Source: Candidatus Heimdallarchaeota archaeon
Lineage (GTDB): Archaea; Asgardarchaeota; Heimdallarchaeia; Heimdallarchaeales; Heimdallarchaeaceae
Length of the DNA stretch: 6,975 nt
NCBI GenBank assembly: GCA_030603505.1
Contig: JAUVXQ010000066.1
Location: 1 to 6,975 of the forward strand
Direction of reading: 5' to 3'
How positions within the stretch are numbered: the first letter of the stretch is position 1; every line of letters begins with the position of its first letter. The position numbers were made by a program, and so were the translations under genes. Below, in pieces: positions 1 to 5,100 of the stretch. Under the pieces are notes generated by a model. The model worked only from the letters and a program-made list of their open reading frames with translations. It had not been told where the DNA came from and made no database searches.

Positions 1-1
1 T

Positions 2-769
2 CGCGTAGATGTGGTCTTAGAGGGAACACACGAATGTTTCCGCTCAACTACACTCTTACATCACTATATGTCTACTATTCCCTCAGGAAATATCCCCATC
101 TTAGGTGTAGACATCAACCGCTTAGGAAAGTTTATGTTGACATTCAACACACCCATTGAGCTCCCCCCAGATTTGCTCAAATTAGCAGAACGTTATAGCC
201 TCTTAACTGATAAAGTTCTCAAAGAACTCAATAGAGGATTAGCTAAAAAACGTAAATTACGCGATTCTCGAGGTTGTTGTAAACTCATTGGGGAATTAAA
301 TAGAGTTTATACTCGCAGAAGTAGGATTATGCGTGAAATTCTTCGACGGTTACCCTTCTTTATAGCAGCAGTTATAGTTAAACACCACAGTCGTGTCTTG
401 AAGATTGAGGAACTTAATATTGACCCCACAGGTACGAAAGGGGCATTAGCTAAAGCTATCTACACCATGCCTGATAACTCTTTCATCTATGACAAAGCTG
501 TCTGGTTAGCTTCTTCAGAACTAGGTTATGATGTTAACCTAGAGCAAGTTAATCCCTTCCATACCAGTCTACTCCACAATGTTTGTGGAGGAGTACTTGA
601 TCGTAAGTTAGATTATTACGACCATGCTTATTGCAAGAACTGTGGACTGAAAGTCAATACTCATACAAATGCAGCTTTAAACATCTCTTTAAAACAAGGT
701 AGACCTTTATCTTCACGATCCTTTCCTCCCCTCAACGCACGCGAGGGGAACCATTCAAACGACGGTTAG
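2..769 (+). CDS. tnpB: TnpB-like RNA-guided nuclease, C-terminal part, possibly catalytically dead
   Basis: The reading frame is open to the left edge, so the N-terminal half lies outside the window; a GTG at 11 is only the first start-like codon. Numbering from that GTG, the RuvC core is recognisable. RuvC-I is LGVDIN (D34), RuvC-II is LKIEELN (E133), and RuvC-III sits next to a zinc-finger-like module (H189, C192, C208, C211). TnpB proteins are RNA-guided DNA nucleases of IS200/IS605 and IS607 elements and cut with a D-E-D triad. Here the final motif, normally DxNAAxNI, reads HTNAALNI: codon CAT gives H218 where the catalytic Asp belongs. The first zinc ligand is also His rather than Cys. 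The protein may therefore bind RNA and DNA without cutting, or simply be decaying. No tnpA is visible. The C-terminus overlaps the element's end hairpin, as is common in this family. The TnpB assignment is firm; loss of activity is inference. Confidence 0.85.
   Translation, partial: RVDVVLEGTHECFRSTTLLHHYMSTIPSGNIPILGVDINRLGKFMLTFNTPIELPPDLLKLAERYSLLTDKVLKELNRGLAKKRKLRDSRGCCKLIGELNRVYTRRSRIMREILRRLPFFIAAVIVKHHSRVLKIEELNIDPTGTKGALAKAIYTMPDNSFIYDKAVWLASSELGYDVNLEQVNPFHTSLLHNVCGGVLDRKLDYYDHAYCKNCGLKVNTHTNAALNISLKQGRPLSSRSFPPLNAREGNHSNDG
727..749 (+). repeat. right-end hairpin of the first TnpB element
   Basis: TCCCCTC (727-733) pairs with GAGGGGA (743-749) around a 9-nt loop. It lies inside the last codons of the TnpB-like frame, where IS200/IS605-type elements carry their subterminal right-end hairpin and the 3' part of the omega-RNA. 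A second short pairing, GGTTA (764-768) with TAACC (787-791), lies just outside it. The element boundary is not precise, but HEPN homology begins at about 795-805, so the end must be near there. Confidence 0.55.
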
Positions 770-785
770 AAAGCCTCTGGTAATT

Positions 786-926
786 TTAACCAAGTTTCAT
801 AACGTGCGCACTAGAAGTTTTATCCTCACGTTTGAATAATTCAAAACTCATCCCTTCAATGAAGAGATTTATGCTATCGATAGCGGAAAGAACATCTTGA
901 ATGAGTATCTTGTAATCTCTTTTCAA
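786..926 (-). pseudogene. HEPN (DUF86/HepT-like) toxin, N-terminal fragment only
   Basis: Directly behind the MNT gene at 923, a frame begins at TTG 926 and overlaps the MNT stop in a TTGA arrangement. It encodes about 46 residues starting LKRDYKILIQDVLSAID and including IEGMSFELF and EDKTSSA. This is the characteristic start of DUF86/HepT HEPN proteins (typically RDY...I.DIL.AI...F..GMSFE.F..D.KT). A full protein would be about 110-140 aa and carry the Rx4HxY RNase motif; here homology stops after about 42 codons and the frame terminates at 786-788. The lost part is replaced by the right end of the TnpB element, so this toxin was most likely destroyed by that insertion. The missing catalytic half means no toxin activity. 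The identification rests on pattern recognition of a short stretch but is supported by position and by the MNT neighbour. Confidence 0.8.
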
Positions 927-1219
927 ATTCTAACAACCTCTGAGTAGATAAAATCTCGCAATTCTTCCCGTACAGCTCTTTCTGAAACAATGTCAACTTT
1001 GATGTTCAATTTTCCCTCAAGAAAGTCTGCTAAACCAACGAGATCAAATAAAGATGCTCTATCAAGAAACTTGACCAATAGATCGACATCACTTGCTGGT
1101 TTCTGTTCATCACGGACAAATGAACCAAAAACACCAATGATTTCAGCCTTATATCTGTCTCTGATTAAGCTTTCAAGATCTTTTAGAACATTAATCACAG
1201 AGTCTAGCTTTCTTTCCAT
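923..1219 (-). CDS. mntA: MNT-type nucleotidyltransferase antitoxin
   Basis: A 98-aa minimal nucleotidyltransferase of the DNA polymerase beta superfamily. The active-site signature is VFGSFVR (G32-S33) followed by SDVDLLV (D44, D46), with the third metal-binding Asp in IKVDIV (D76). In HEPN/MNT toxin-antitoxin systems, MntA neutralises the HEPN RNase by adding AMP units to a Tyr near its active site. All catalytic residues are present, so the enzyme looks functional, but its partner downstream (786-926) is truncated, leaving this an antitoxin without a target. The start is the ATG at 1217-1219, about 21 nt below a TATA-like box, suggesting a leaderless transcript. Family assignment is strong; the antitoxin role follows from family and context. 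Confidence 0.9.
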   Translation of the reverse strand: MERKLDSVINVLKDLESLIRDRYKAEIIGVFGSFVRDEQKPASDVDLLVKFLDRASLFDLVGLADFLEGKLNIKVDIVSERAVREELRDFIYSEVVRI

Positions 1220-1240
1220 ACAATAAATTACAAGTCAGCA

Positions 1241-1248
1241 TATATAAA
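1241..1248 (-). promoter_or_regulatory. archaeal TATA box of the MNT gene at 923-1219
   Basis: On the minus strand the sequence reads CATTTATATATG. The box TTTATATA ends 21 nt before the ATG at 1219, which puts the predicted transcription start at or next to the start codon. No Shine-Dalgarno motif lies between, which fits a leaderless archaeal mRNA. Confidence 0.6.
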
Positions 1249-1353
1249 TGTCGAGTTTTTATTATTTCGTAATGTTAAAAGAACATAAAAAGGAAGAAGA
1301 GATATATCCAAGTACTATTTTTACGAAATCTTTATTCTTGTTCTTCCTTCTTA

Positions 1354-1851
1354 TCAAGATTTCTTTTCTTGTTTAACTTTAATGACCCATTTAGAAGCTT
1401 CAAAACCATTCTGTTTCAATATTAGATTTATTTTACCCATATGATGTTGAGAATGACGGATATTGTAGATAAGTCGATGACCTAATGTTGGACCAGTCCA
1501 CCAATAACTGTTTTTTCCTTCAATTTCCTGAGCTGTAAGATCAGCAAAGAGATTCTGACATTTCTCCTTAACTTCTCTCAAGTAACTCTGCATTTCAGGT
1601 TTGGTTAGAATAGATACAGGTTTTTCGCCTAGATTCTCTTTGCAATCAAACCTTTCAATATGTTTCCGAGGACTAGTTCCTAAATAGAAATCTAAGTAAT
1701 AAATGGTATGATATATTTCTTGCCAGAATTGAGGTTGGTGAGAATCATCAGACCACAGTTTGTCTGGACAGAGATCAATAGCTTGCTCAATCATTTGGAT
1801 TAAAGCAAAATAATTTTCCTTACAGATATCTAGAAAAAGATCATCCTTCAA
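1354..1851 (-). CDS. DinB-like family protein
   Basis: A 165-aa protein, close to the usual DinB length. It has the four-helix look of the family and His residues in the expected places. An early helix carries YHTIYYLDFYLG, and a late helix carries NIRHSQHHMGKIN, resembling the RHxQHHxGQ signature of DinB_2/YfiT-type proteins that bind a divalent metal with three His. Family members act as metal-dependent thiol transferases or hydrolases in a few cases; most, including this one, have no known substrate. The start is a TTG (1849-1851) preceded by GAGGT at 1859-1863; the nearby ATG is out of frame and stops at once. It stands alone between two toxin-antitoxin remnants, with about 130 nt to the MNT promoter on its downstream side. 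The protein looks intact. The family call is good; the function is unknown. Confidence 0.8.
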   Translation of the reverse strand: MKDDLFLDICKENYFALIQMIEQAIDLCPDKLWSDDSHQPQFWQEIYHTIYYLDFYLGTSPRKHIERFDCKENLGEKPVSILTKPEMQSYLREVKEKCQNLFADLTAQEIEGKNSYWWTGPTLGHRLIYNIRHSQHHMGKINLILKQNGFEASKWVIKVKQEKKS

Positions 1852-1858
1852 TTTTTAT

Positions 1859-1863
1859 ACCTC
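1859..1863 (-). promoter_or_regulatory. ribosome binding site deciding the TTG start of the DinB-like gene
   Basis: GAGGT on the minus strand lies 7 nt upstream of the TTG at 1851. It supports the non-ATG start. No in-frame ATG near this point gives a similar protein. Confidence 0.55.
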
Positions 1864-2009
1864 AAATAAAAGAAACAATGCCAATAATAAAACATTTTGA
1901 AAAATGAAATATCTTATTTTCAGAACTATACAGAGATAAAGTGTATTGCACTTAAAGTATCATTACATAAAACTTCAACTATATTTTTTCCAATCATTTT
2001 TCTATTGCT

Positions 2010-2039
2010 ATGCTTAAGAAAACCAATATCATTCTTCAA
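2010..2039 (-). pseudogene. HEPN toxin remnant, first ten codons
   Basis: From TTG 2037-2039 the minus strand encodes MKNDIGFLKH, matching the first ten residues of the intact HEPN toxin at 5451-5795 (MKNDSGFLKH). DNA similarity to that locus stops abruptly just beyond, around 2007-2010. The frame continues with unrelated residues to a TAG at 1926-1928. The rest of the toxin gene has been deleted or replaced. From 1864 to 2009 I see only AT-rich DNA with no gene. Confidence 0.75.
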
Positions 2040-2337
2040 TATAAACAACCTCTTTCAAAATACTAGGTCCTAGATATGGACTGAGAGCTTCTTTAGTAAC
2101 TAAGTCAACTTTAACCTTTAATAAATCCTCTAAGAAGAAATGTAAATTCATGAAATTATCGAAATTTTTCTTTCCAACTTCAAATTCAACTAATATATCA
2201 AGATCACTGGCACCTTCTTGTCGTTCCTTTACATAGGAACCAAAGACACCTATACTTTTAATACCAAATGATTGGATTGTCACCATGTTTTTCCTCAATA
2301 TTTCTAAAATATCTGAGAGACTAAGTAATTTTTCCAT
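2029..2337 (-). CDS. MNT-type nucleotidyltransferase antitoxin, toxin lost
   Basis: A 102-aa nucleotidyltransferase with VFGSYVK (G33-S34), SDLDILV (D45, D47) and VKVDLV (D78). The frame can be extended upstream to 2400, but the extra residues are hydrophobic and unlike the family. The ATG at 2335-2337 gives exactly the same length and ends as the paralogue at 5785-6093, so it is the preferred start. The two proteins agree at about 76 of 102 positions by hand count and share an identical C-terminal GPSILKEVVYIEE. In a working module this enzyme would AMPylate the HEPN partner encoded directly behind it. Here only ten codons of that partner survive (2010-2039). The enzyme looks intact, so it is either a freshly orphaned antitoxin or one kept to act on other HEPN proteins. 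Confidence 0.88.
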   Translation of the reverse strand: MEKLLSLSDILEILRKNMVTIQSFGIKSIGVFGSYVKERQEGASDLDILVEFEVGKKNFDNFMNLHFFLEDLLKVKVDLVTKEALSPYLGPSILKEVVYIEE

Positions 2338-2358
2338 TATTAAAGAGATAAAAACTGC

Positions 2359-2377
2359 TAATAAATAGATTTCGAAG
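2359..2377 (-). promoter_or_regulatory. promoter block shared with the MNT gene at 5785
   Basis: TAATAAATAGATTTCGAAG on the plus strand occurs identically at 6116-6134. On the minus strand it reads CTTCGAAATCTATTTATTA: a BRE-like purine stretch followed by a TATA-like box ending 21 nt before the ATG at 2337. Spacing at the other copy differs by one base. Conservation of this block beyond the coding region supports a promoter with a near-leaderless transcript. Confidence 0.6.
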
Positions 2378-2473
2378 GAATAGAAGAAGAAATACAACAA
2401 CGATTCACAAAATTGGGAAGTAATATCATTCTCATACTAAATTGTATTAAAATGAAAATAATGGTGAATATAT

Positions 2474-2569
2474 ATGAGTGAAAAAGAAGATAATGTAATC
2501 CTTTAACACATAGAAGAGGCTATATTGAAGATAGAAAGAGACAAAAAAGATCCTGATTTAAAAATTTAA
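2474..2569 (+). pseudogene. possible relic of a small gene, unidentified
   Basis: GGTGA at 2463-2467 is followed 6 nt later by ATG 2474 and ten codons (MSEKEDNVIL). An in-frame TAA at 2504 follows, then 20 more open, charged, helix-like codons (HIEEAILKIERDKKDPDLKI) to a second TAA at 2567. The ribosome site and acidic/basic helical composition resemble a small antitoxin-like gene with a nonsense mutation. I cannot name a family, and it could be chance. The rest of 2400-2674 holds no other coding signal. Confidence 0.25.
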
Positions 2570-2660
2570 ACATGACATAATTAATGATATGATTCTATCA
2601 ATAGATGACTTAAAAAGTTGAAAAGTGGGTTACAATAATGTACATGAAAAATTGAACTTA

Positions 2661-2666
2661 AGGTGA
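2661..2666 (+). promoter_or_regulatory. ribosome binding site of the DUF433 relic
   Basis: AGGTGA lies 8 nt upstream of ATG 2675. It selects this ATG over the one at 2668, which runs into a stop after four codons. Confidence 0.55.
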
Positions 2667-2674
2667 AATGAATT

Positions 2675-2918
2675 ATGAATGAGAATGATAGAATAATCAT
2701 TGATTCTGAAACTTTAGTTGGTAAACCTGTAATTAAATGAACAAGGATTAGTGTAGAATTCATTCTAGAACTTTTAGCTAATGAATGGACAGTCAATCAG
2801 ATTTTAGAAAATTATTCTCAGCTTAAAAAAGAAGATATTATAGCGGCTTTAGATAATTCTAATTGCTCTTAGACATCTAGGATATGTACCAAAAAAACAA
2901 TCGTATTATCCACCATAA
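2675..2918 (+). pseudogene. DUF433 antitoxin-like protein, broken by a stop and a frameshift
   Basis: Starting at ATG 2675, the frame encodes a textbook DUF433 protein: DRIIIDSETLVGKPVIK, then an in-frame TGA (2738-2740) where the family has Gly, then TRISVEFILELLANEW, then VNQILENYSQLKKEDIIAAL. After about 2855 the frame slips by one base. The expected C-terminus continues in the +1 frame as IALRHLGYVPKKQSYYPP and ends at TAA 2916-2918. DUF433 proteins are VapB-like antitoxins that pair with PIN-like DUF5615 toxins; no such toxin is visible nearby. Two independent lesions (a nonsense change at the conserved KPVIxGTRIxV motif and a one-base shift) argue for a true pseudogene rather than recoding. 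Its tail overlaps the convergent MNT gene at 2906 by 13 nt. Confidence 0.85.
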
Positions 2919-3199
2919 ATAACCACTTGTTCAGAGAGGATTGATTCTTTTAGATATGGATGGATAGAATTGAAGGTGATTACATCGACTTTTCTATTAA
3001 GAACTTCTTCTATCTTCATTTCTAGTCTTATTAAATCAAAAAGAGATTTACCTTCGCCAAATTCAACAAGGATATCAATATCACTTGATTCTGTCGCGTT
3101 CCCCGTAGCAAAAGACCCAAACAATGAAGCCCTCTTAATGTCGAAGCTTAATAAAATTGGTTTAATTAATGAAATAACTTCTTCAATTCTATTTTCCAT
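2906..3199 (-). CDS. orphan MNT-type nucleotidyltransferase
   Basis: A 97-aa minimal nucleotidyltransferase with LFGSFATG (G28-S29), SSDIDILVEF (D40, D42) and RKVDVI (D72), complete for the family. No HEPN gene follows it: downstream on its strand lies the DUF433 relic in opposite orientation, with which its 3' end overlaps. It starts at the ATG at 3197-3199. A weak AT-rich box (TAATATTC, around 3222-3229 on the minus strand) lies about 22 nt upstream. It is clearly related to the protein at 5101-5385: both have the segment SLxDLIRxE, then NRKxD, then SIxPYxxESI. It may be an antitoxin that outlived its toxin, or a stand-alone nucleotidyltransferase. Family assignment is firm, role inferred. 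Confidence 0.88.
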   Translation of the reverse strand: MENRIEEVISLIKPILLSFDIKRASLFGSFATGNATESSDIDILVEFGEGKSLFDLIRLEMKIEEVLNRKVDVITFNSIHPYLKESILSEQVVIYGG

Positions 3200-3256
3200 T
3201 CTATGTTATTGTGGTGTTTGTAGAATATTACTTTTTTGCTAGCGAATAAGCAGAAA

Positions 3257-3276
3257 ATAAAATGAGATTATGTTTA
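3257..3276 (+). promoter_or_regulatory. stranded promoter block of the MNT gene at 5101
   Basis: ataaaatgagattatgttta is identical to 6187-6206, which lies 68 nt before the MNT start at 6274. Here it faces the TnpB element. With the element and one TA copy removed, it would lie 67 nt before the MNT start at 5101. It is followed by an AT-rich box (TTTAAATATG here, TTTATATG in the other copy). The match in sequence and spacing suggests a conserved upstream control region of the two related MNT genes. A promoter is the simplest reading; an operator bound by the antitoxin is possible. Confidence 0.6.
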
Positions 3277-3335
3277 AATATGGCGTTCTGTAATTAATAT
3301 TCGTATAGAATAGGATGTAGGTAGTTTTGCATGAG

Positions 3336-3356
3336 TTATTTTTCCCACTTTCCCCA
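3336..3356 (+). repeat. left terminal inverted repeat of the TnpB element
   Basis: 21 bp, perfectly complementary to 5077-5097; the core TTTTTCCCACTTTCCCCA starts right after the TA at 3337-3338. The outermost T/A pair may match by chance. It overlaps by two bases the start of a short hairpin (CACAAT 3355-3360 with ATTGTG 3378-3383). Confidence 0.85.
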
Positions 3357-3579
3357 CAATGAAGGAAGTGGTATTAAATTGTGAGGACTCTTCCCAACCC
3401 AAGAACGTACAAGGTGGCAGCGCTACAAGCAGTAACATCAGGAGCTTTAAGCTCTGGGATTACACCTCCAACACACAGTGTTAACAGTGGTGAGGGGGTT
3501 CATCTCCTCTCCGGGACTCATTACTGGAGATACCTTGTTGAGCACCTTAGGTACTCACTCCAGCTCCGGAGCAAGTAGA
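3339..3579 (-). ncRNA. putative omega-RNA (TnpB guide RNA scaffold)
   Basis: About 240 nt lie between the tnpB stop and the left end of the element, with no convincing gene and clearly more G+C than the surrounding DNA. The region is rich in potential hairpins: GCTCCGGAGC (3563-3572, self-complementary), ATCTCC 3502-3507 with GGAGAT 3526-3531 (extended by GGT 3497-3499 and ACC 3532-3534), AACAC-ACA-GTGTT near 3473, GAGC-TTTAA-GCTC near 3440, and CACAAT 3355-3360 with ATTGTG 3378-3383 at the 3' end. TnpB guide RNAs are made from this position, the 3' flank of tnpB, and read through the element end into flanking DNA, which becomes the guide. Boundaries and folding are inferred from position and inspection only. 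If correct, the RNA runs leftwards past 3336 and its guide comes from the sequence just beyond. Confidence 0.65.
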
Positions 3580-5025
3580 TTATACTTGACTTATTGTCTG
3601 CAGCCATTGGCTTAAGACTGGGAAAACACGAAAATGACTCAGAGAAAAATACCTTCCAGTGAGAAGATCTTTAATTGAAGTATATTTTGGTTGCAAGACA
3701 TATTGGATTAATCTCCTCGCGATATTTTTTGCTCCATTCAAATCAGCATTAATTTGATACCCACAAGTGTGGCAAATGAACGTAGGTTGATCAAGTCGAA
3801 GAGTGTGAAAGGACCCACAACGAGAACAAATTGAAGACGTCCACGATTCCCCAATTGACATCACTCTATGTTCTTCCCAACCCTGTAAAGAGAGTTTAAA
3901 CTTGAGTAATTCTATCACTCGTCGGTAATTCCATTTATGTACACTTTTCCTTGAACGAGGGCGCTGATTCCCTCGATAGTGACTCTTCAGAATATTCACA
4001 GGGAAGCCTAGTACTACGAATAGTTCATACTTCCTTCCCAAGGAAAGGATATATTTAACTAACTTATTAACATACATGTGGTCAGTTAATTTATGGTCAG
4101 TTCTTTGTCGTTTTCTAAGTGTTTTCAATTGGTGAAGAAATTTTCTCCTTTCCTTTGAATCTGTGGGAGTTTGTGCAAGTTGTTGTTGCAACTTAGCTAT
4201 TTTTCGTTCTGTTTGCTTTAACATCTTTTTTCGTGTTTTATCAGACCAAAATCTGATCTCATGACGGTTGATTACTCCTTTCGGAGTTAGGAGTGCACTT
4301 ACTGCACGTTTGTTGATTCCTAGATCTATCCCCAGCACAGCTGGGGGACGAGAAGAGGAGTAAACTTCTGGAAGATGACTTAGGATGAAATGTAACCACC
4401 ATTCCTTTTTCTTGGGATAGTAGAGCACTTCTAGTGCTTGCACTTTCCCTTGCTTGAGTTTATGTTCATGATAGGGTGAACATGCTAAAGGAAGCCACAC
4501 TCGTTCATGCTTGGTGGTATTATTCTTTCTTGAATCTAAGGAATCTCGTATCCCTATCCACCATCGGGCAATAGTGTTATTTGGAGCAGATTCCAATTTG
4601 AACCTGTTTTTGTTAGCAGATTGTGTTCGAGGAAGTTTCTTCGAGAGTACGTTCGAAGCTGGTGAGGTGTTAAGCGCTTGTTGGTTATGATAAATAGCTA
4701 CCGCCTTATCTCTACACTCTTGCAGTTCATCATGAGAAGAGCGTGGAAACTGTTTTTTCAAATCATGCCTTACTTTAAATCTTGTGGGATGAGCAGATTT
4801 TTTCGTTGTTGTTAATGTCAACTGATCTAATTTTGCTTTATTCACTTTTTTATCTCCCTTCCTCCTCACCAAGTGCTCTTCATTATGATAGATCACTTTG
4901 AGATAGTGGTGAATGCTTCGAGAATCTCTTCCTGTTATTTGTTGCAGTTTCTTCAGTTTTTGAGCGGTGAGTACTTCTGTCTTCATTCTAATTCGTACTG
5001 TTGTTCGAACCTCACTTCTCGTCAT
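3580..5025 (-). CDS. tnpB: TnpB RNA-guided nuclease with rearranged RuvC active site
   Basis: A 481-aa protein, on the long side for TnpB. A basic N-terminal region (about 1-140) precedes a wedge-like part, then the RuvC/zinc-finger C-terminal half. RuvC-I is VLGIDLGINK with D234. A long Lys/Arg-rich helix follows (262-312). The RuvC-II strand reads FVVLGFPVN (336-344) with L339-G340 where the catalytic Glu is expected. A Glu instead precedes the zinc finger in IGESWTSSICSRCG (E393). The zinc ligands are C400, C403, C418 and C421, and RuvC-III is NADLNGAKNI with D428. This D/alternative-E/D layout is known from a subset of TnpBs and from eukaryotic Fanzor proteins. The ATG at 5025 is the first possible start, since a stop precedes it in frame; GAGGTGA lies about 15 nt upstream. 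The protein is expected to cut DNA matching the flank-derived guide of the adjacent RNA. Family certain; activity inferred. Confidence 0.9.
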   Translation of the reverse strand: MTRSEVRTTVRIRMKTEVLTAQKLKKLQQITGRDSRSIHHYLKVIYHNEEHLVRRKGDKKVNKAKLDQLTLTTTKKSAHPTRFKVRHDLKKQFPRSSHDELQECRDKAVAIYHNQQALNTSPASNVLSKKLPRTQSANKNRFKLESAPNNTIARWWIGIRDSLDSRKNNTTKHERVWLPLACSPYHEHKLKQGKVQALEVLYYPKKKEWWLHFILSHLPEVYSSSRPPAVLGIDLGINKRAVSALLTPKGVINRHEIRFWSDKTRKKMLKQTERKIAKLQQQLAQTPTDSKERRKFLHQLKTLRKRQRTDHKLTDHMYVNKLVKYILSLGRKYELFVVLGFPVNILKSHYRGNQRPRSRKSVHKWNYRRVIELLKFKLSLQGWEEHRVMSIGESWTSSICSRCGSFHTLRLDQPTFICHTCGYQINADLNGAKNIARRLIQYVLQPKYTSIKDLLTGRYFSLSHFRVFPVLSQWLQTISQV

Positions 5026-5054
5026 TTAACAATCACAGATTCACCTCTTTTTCC

Positions 5055-5064
5055 CTATAAAAAG
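5055..5064 (-). promoter_or_regulatory. TATA box of tnpB, possibly bidirectional
   Basis: On the minus strand AGCTTTTTATAGGG lies about 30 nt upstream of the tnpB ATG, followed by GAGGTGA, a good archaeal promoter plus ribosome site. On the plus strand the same bases read CTATAAAAAG, also TATA-like. That reading points out of the element with a predicted start near 5085-5090, just before the MNT gene at 5101. Confidence 0.5.
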
Positions 5065-5076
5065 CTAACATTAATA

Positions 5077-5097
5077 TGGGGAAAGTGGGAAAAATAA
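5077..5097 (-). repeat. right terminal inverted repeat of the TnpB element
   Basis: Perfect 21-bp inverted copy of 3336-3356, ending at TA 5095-5096 plus one A. It stops four bases before the MNT start codon at 5101. Confidence 0.85.
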
Positions 5098-5100
5098 ACC

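Larger units (their letters stand above)
3336..5097 (-). mobile_element. TnpB-carrying element with TA-flanked terminal inverted repeats, no transposase
   Basis: The ends are perfect 21-bp inverted repeats (3336-3356 and 5077-5097) sharing the core TTTTTCCCACTTTCCCCA. Both core ends are bordered by TA (3337-3338 and 5095-5096), consistent with a TA target duplication and a 1756-bp element between the duplicated TAs. Inside are one gene, tnpB (3580-5025, minus), its promoter, and a GC-richer structured region between the tnpB stop and the left inverted repeat. There is no TnpA, serine recombinase or DDE transposase. IS200/IS605 elements lack terminal inverted repeats; TA-flanked repeats are the hallmark of IS630/Tc1/mariner-like mobilisation, so the element is probably moved in trans. 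Excision in silico joins a promoter block to the MNT gene at 5101 with the spacing seen at a related gene, which independently supports these boundaries. Confidence 0.75.

Noticed and set aside
990..1226. 78-codon plus-strand frame opposite the MNT gene
   Set aside because: Antisense shadow of a strongly identified gene; composition is low complexity Ser/Thr/Arg with no ribosome site. The same applies to plus or minus frames opposite the MNT genes at 2906 and 5101, tnpB and the hydrolase.
1290..1349. Inverted repeat AAGGAAGAA / TTCTTCCTT between the MNT promoter and the DinB-like gene
   Set aside because: The arms are low-complexity purine/pyrimidine tracts 42 nt apart; pairing this short is expected by chance in such sequence and no U-run follows.
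2029..2400. Longer 123-codon version of the MNT gene starting at 2400 with a hydrophobic N-terminus that looks like a membrane segment
   Set aside because: The extra 21 residues are translated promoter DNA (they cover the 19-bp block shared with 6116-6134), and the paralogue starts exactly at the internal ATG.
2738..2740. In-frame TGA in the DUF433 frame as possible selenocysteine recoding
   Set aside because: The family has Gly, not Cys, at this position, no SECIS-like hairpin is evident, and the same frame also has a downstream shift; a pseudogene is simpler.
2581..2796. 71-codon minus-strand frame
   Set aside because: It is antisense to the clearly recognisable DUF433 relic and has no family features.
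3381..3578. 65-codon open frame on the plus strand in the omega-RNA region
   Set aside because: No ribosome site, no recognisable domain, and it lies antisense in a structured region beside tnpB; open length is explained by higher G+C.
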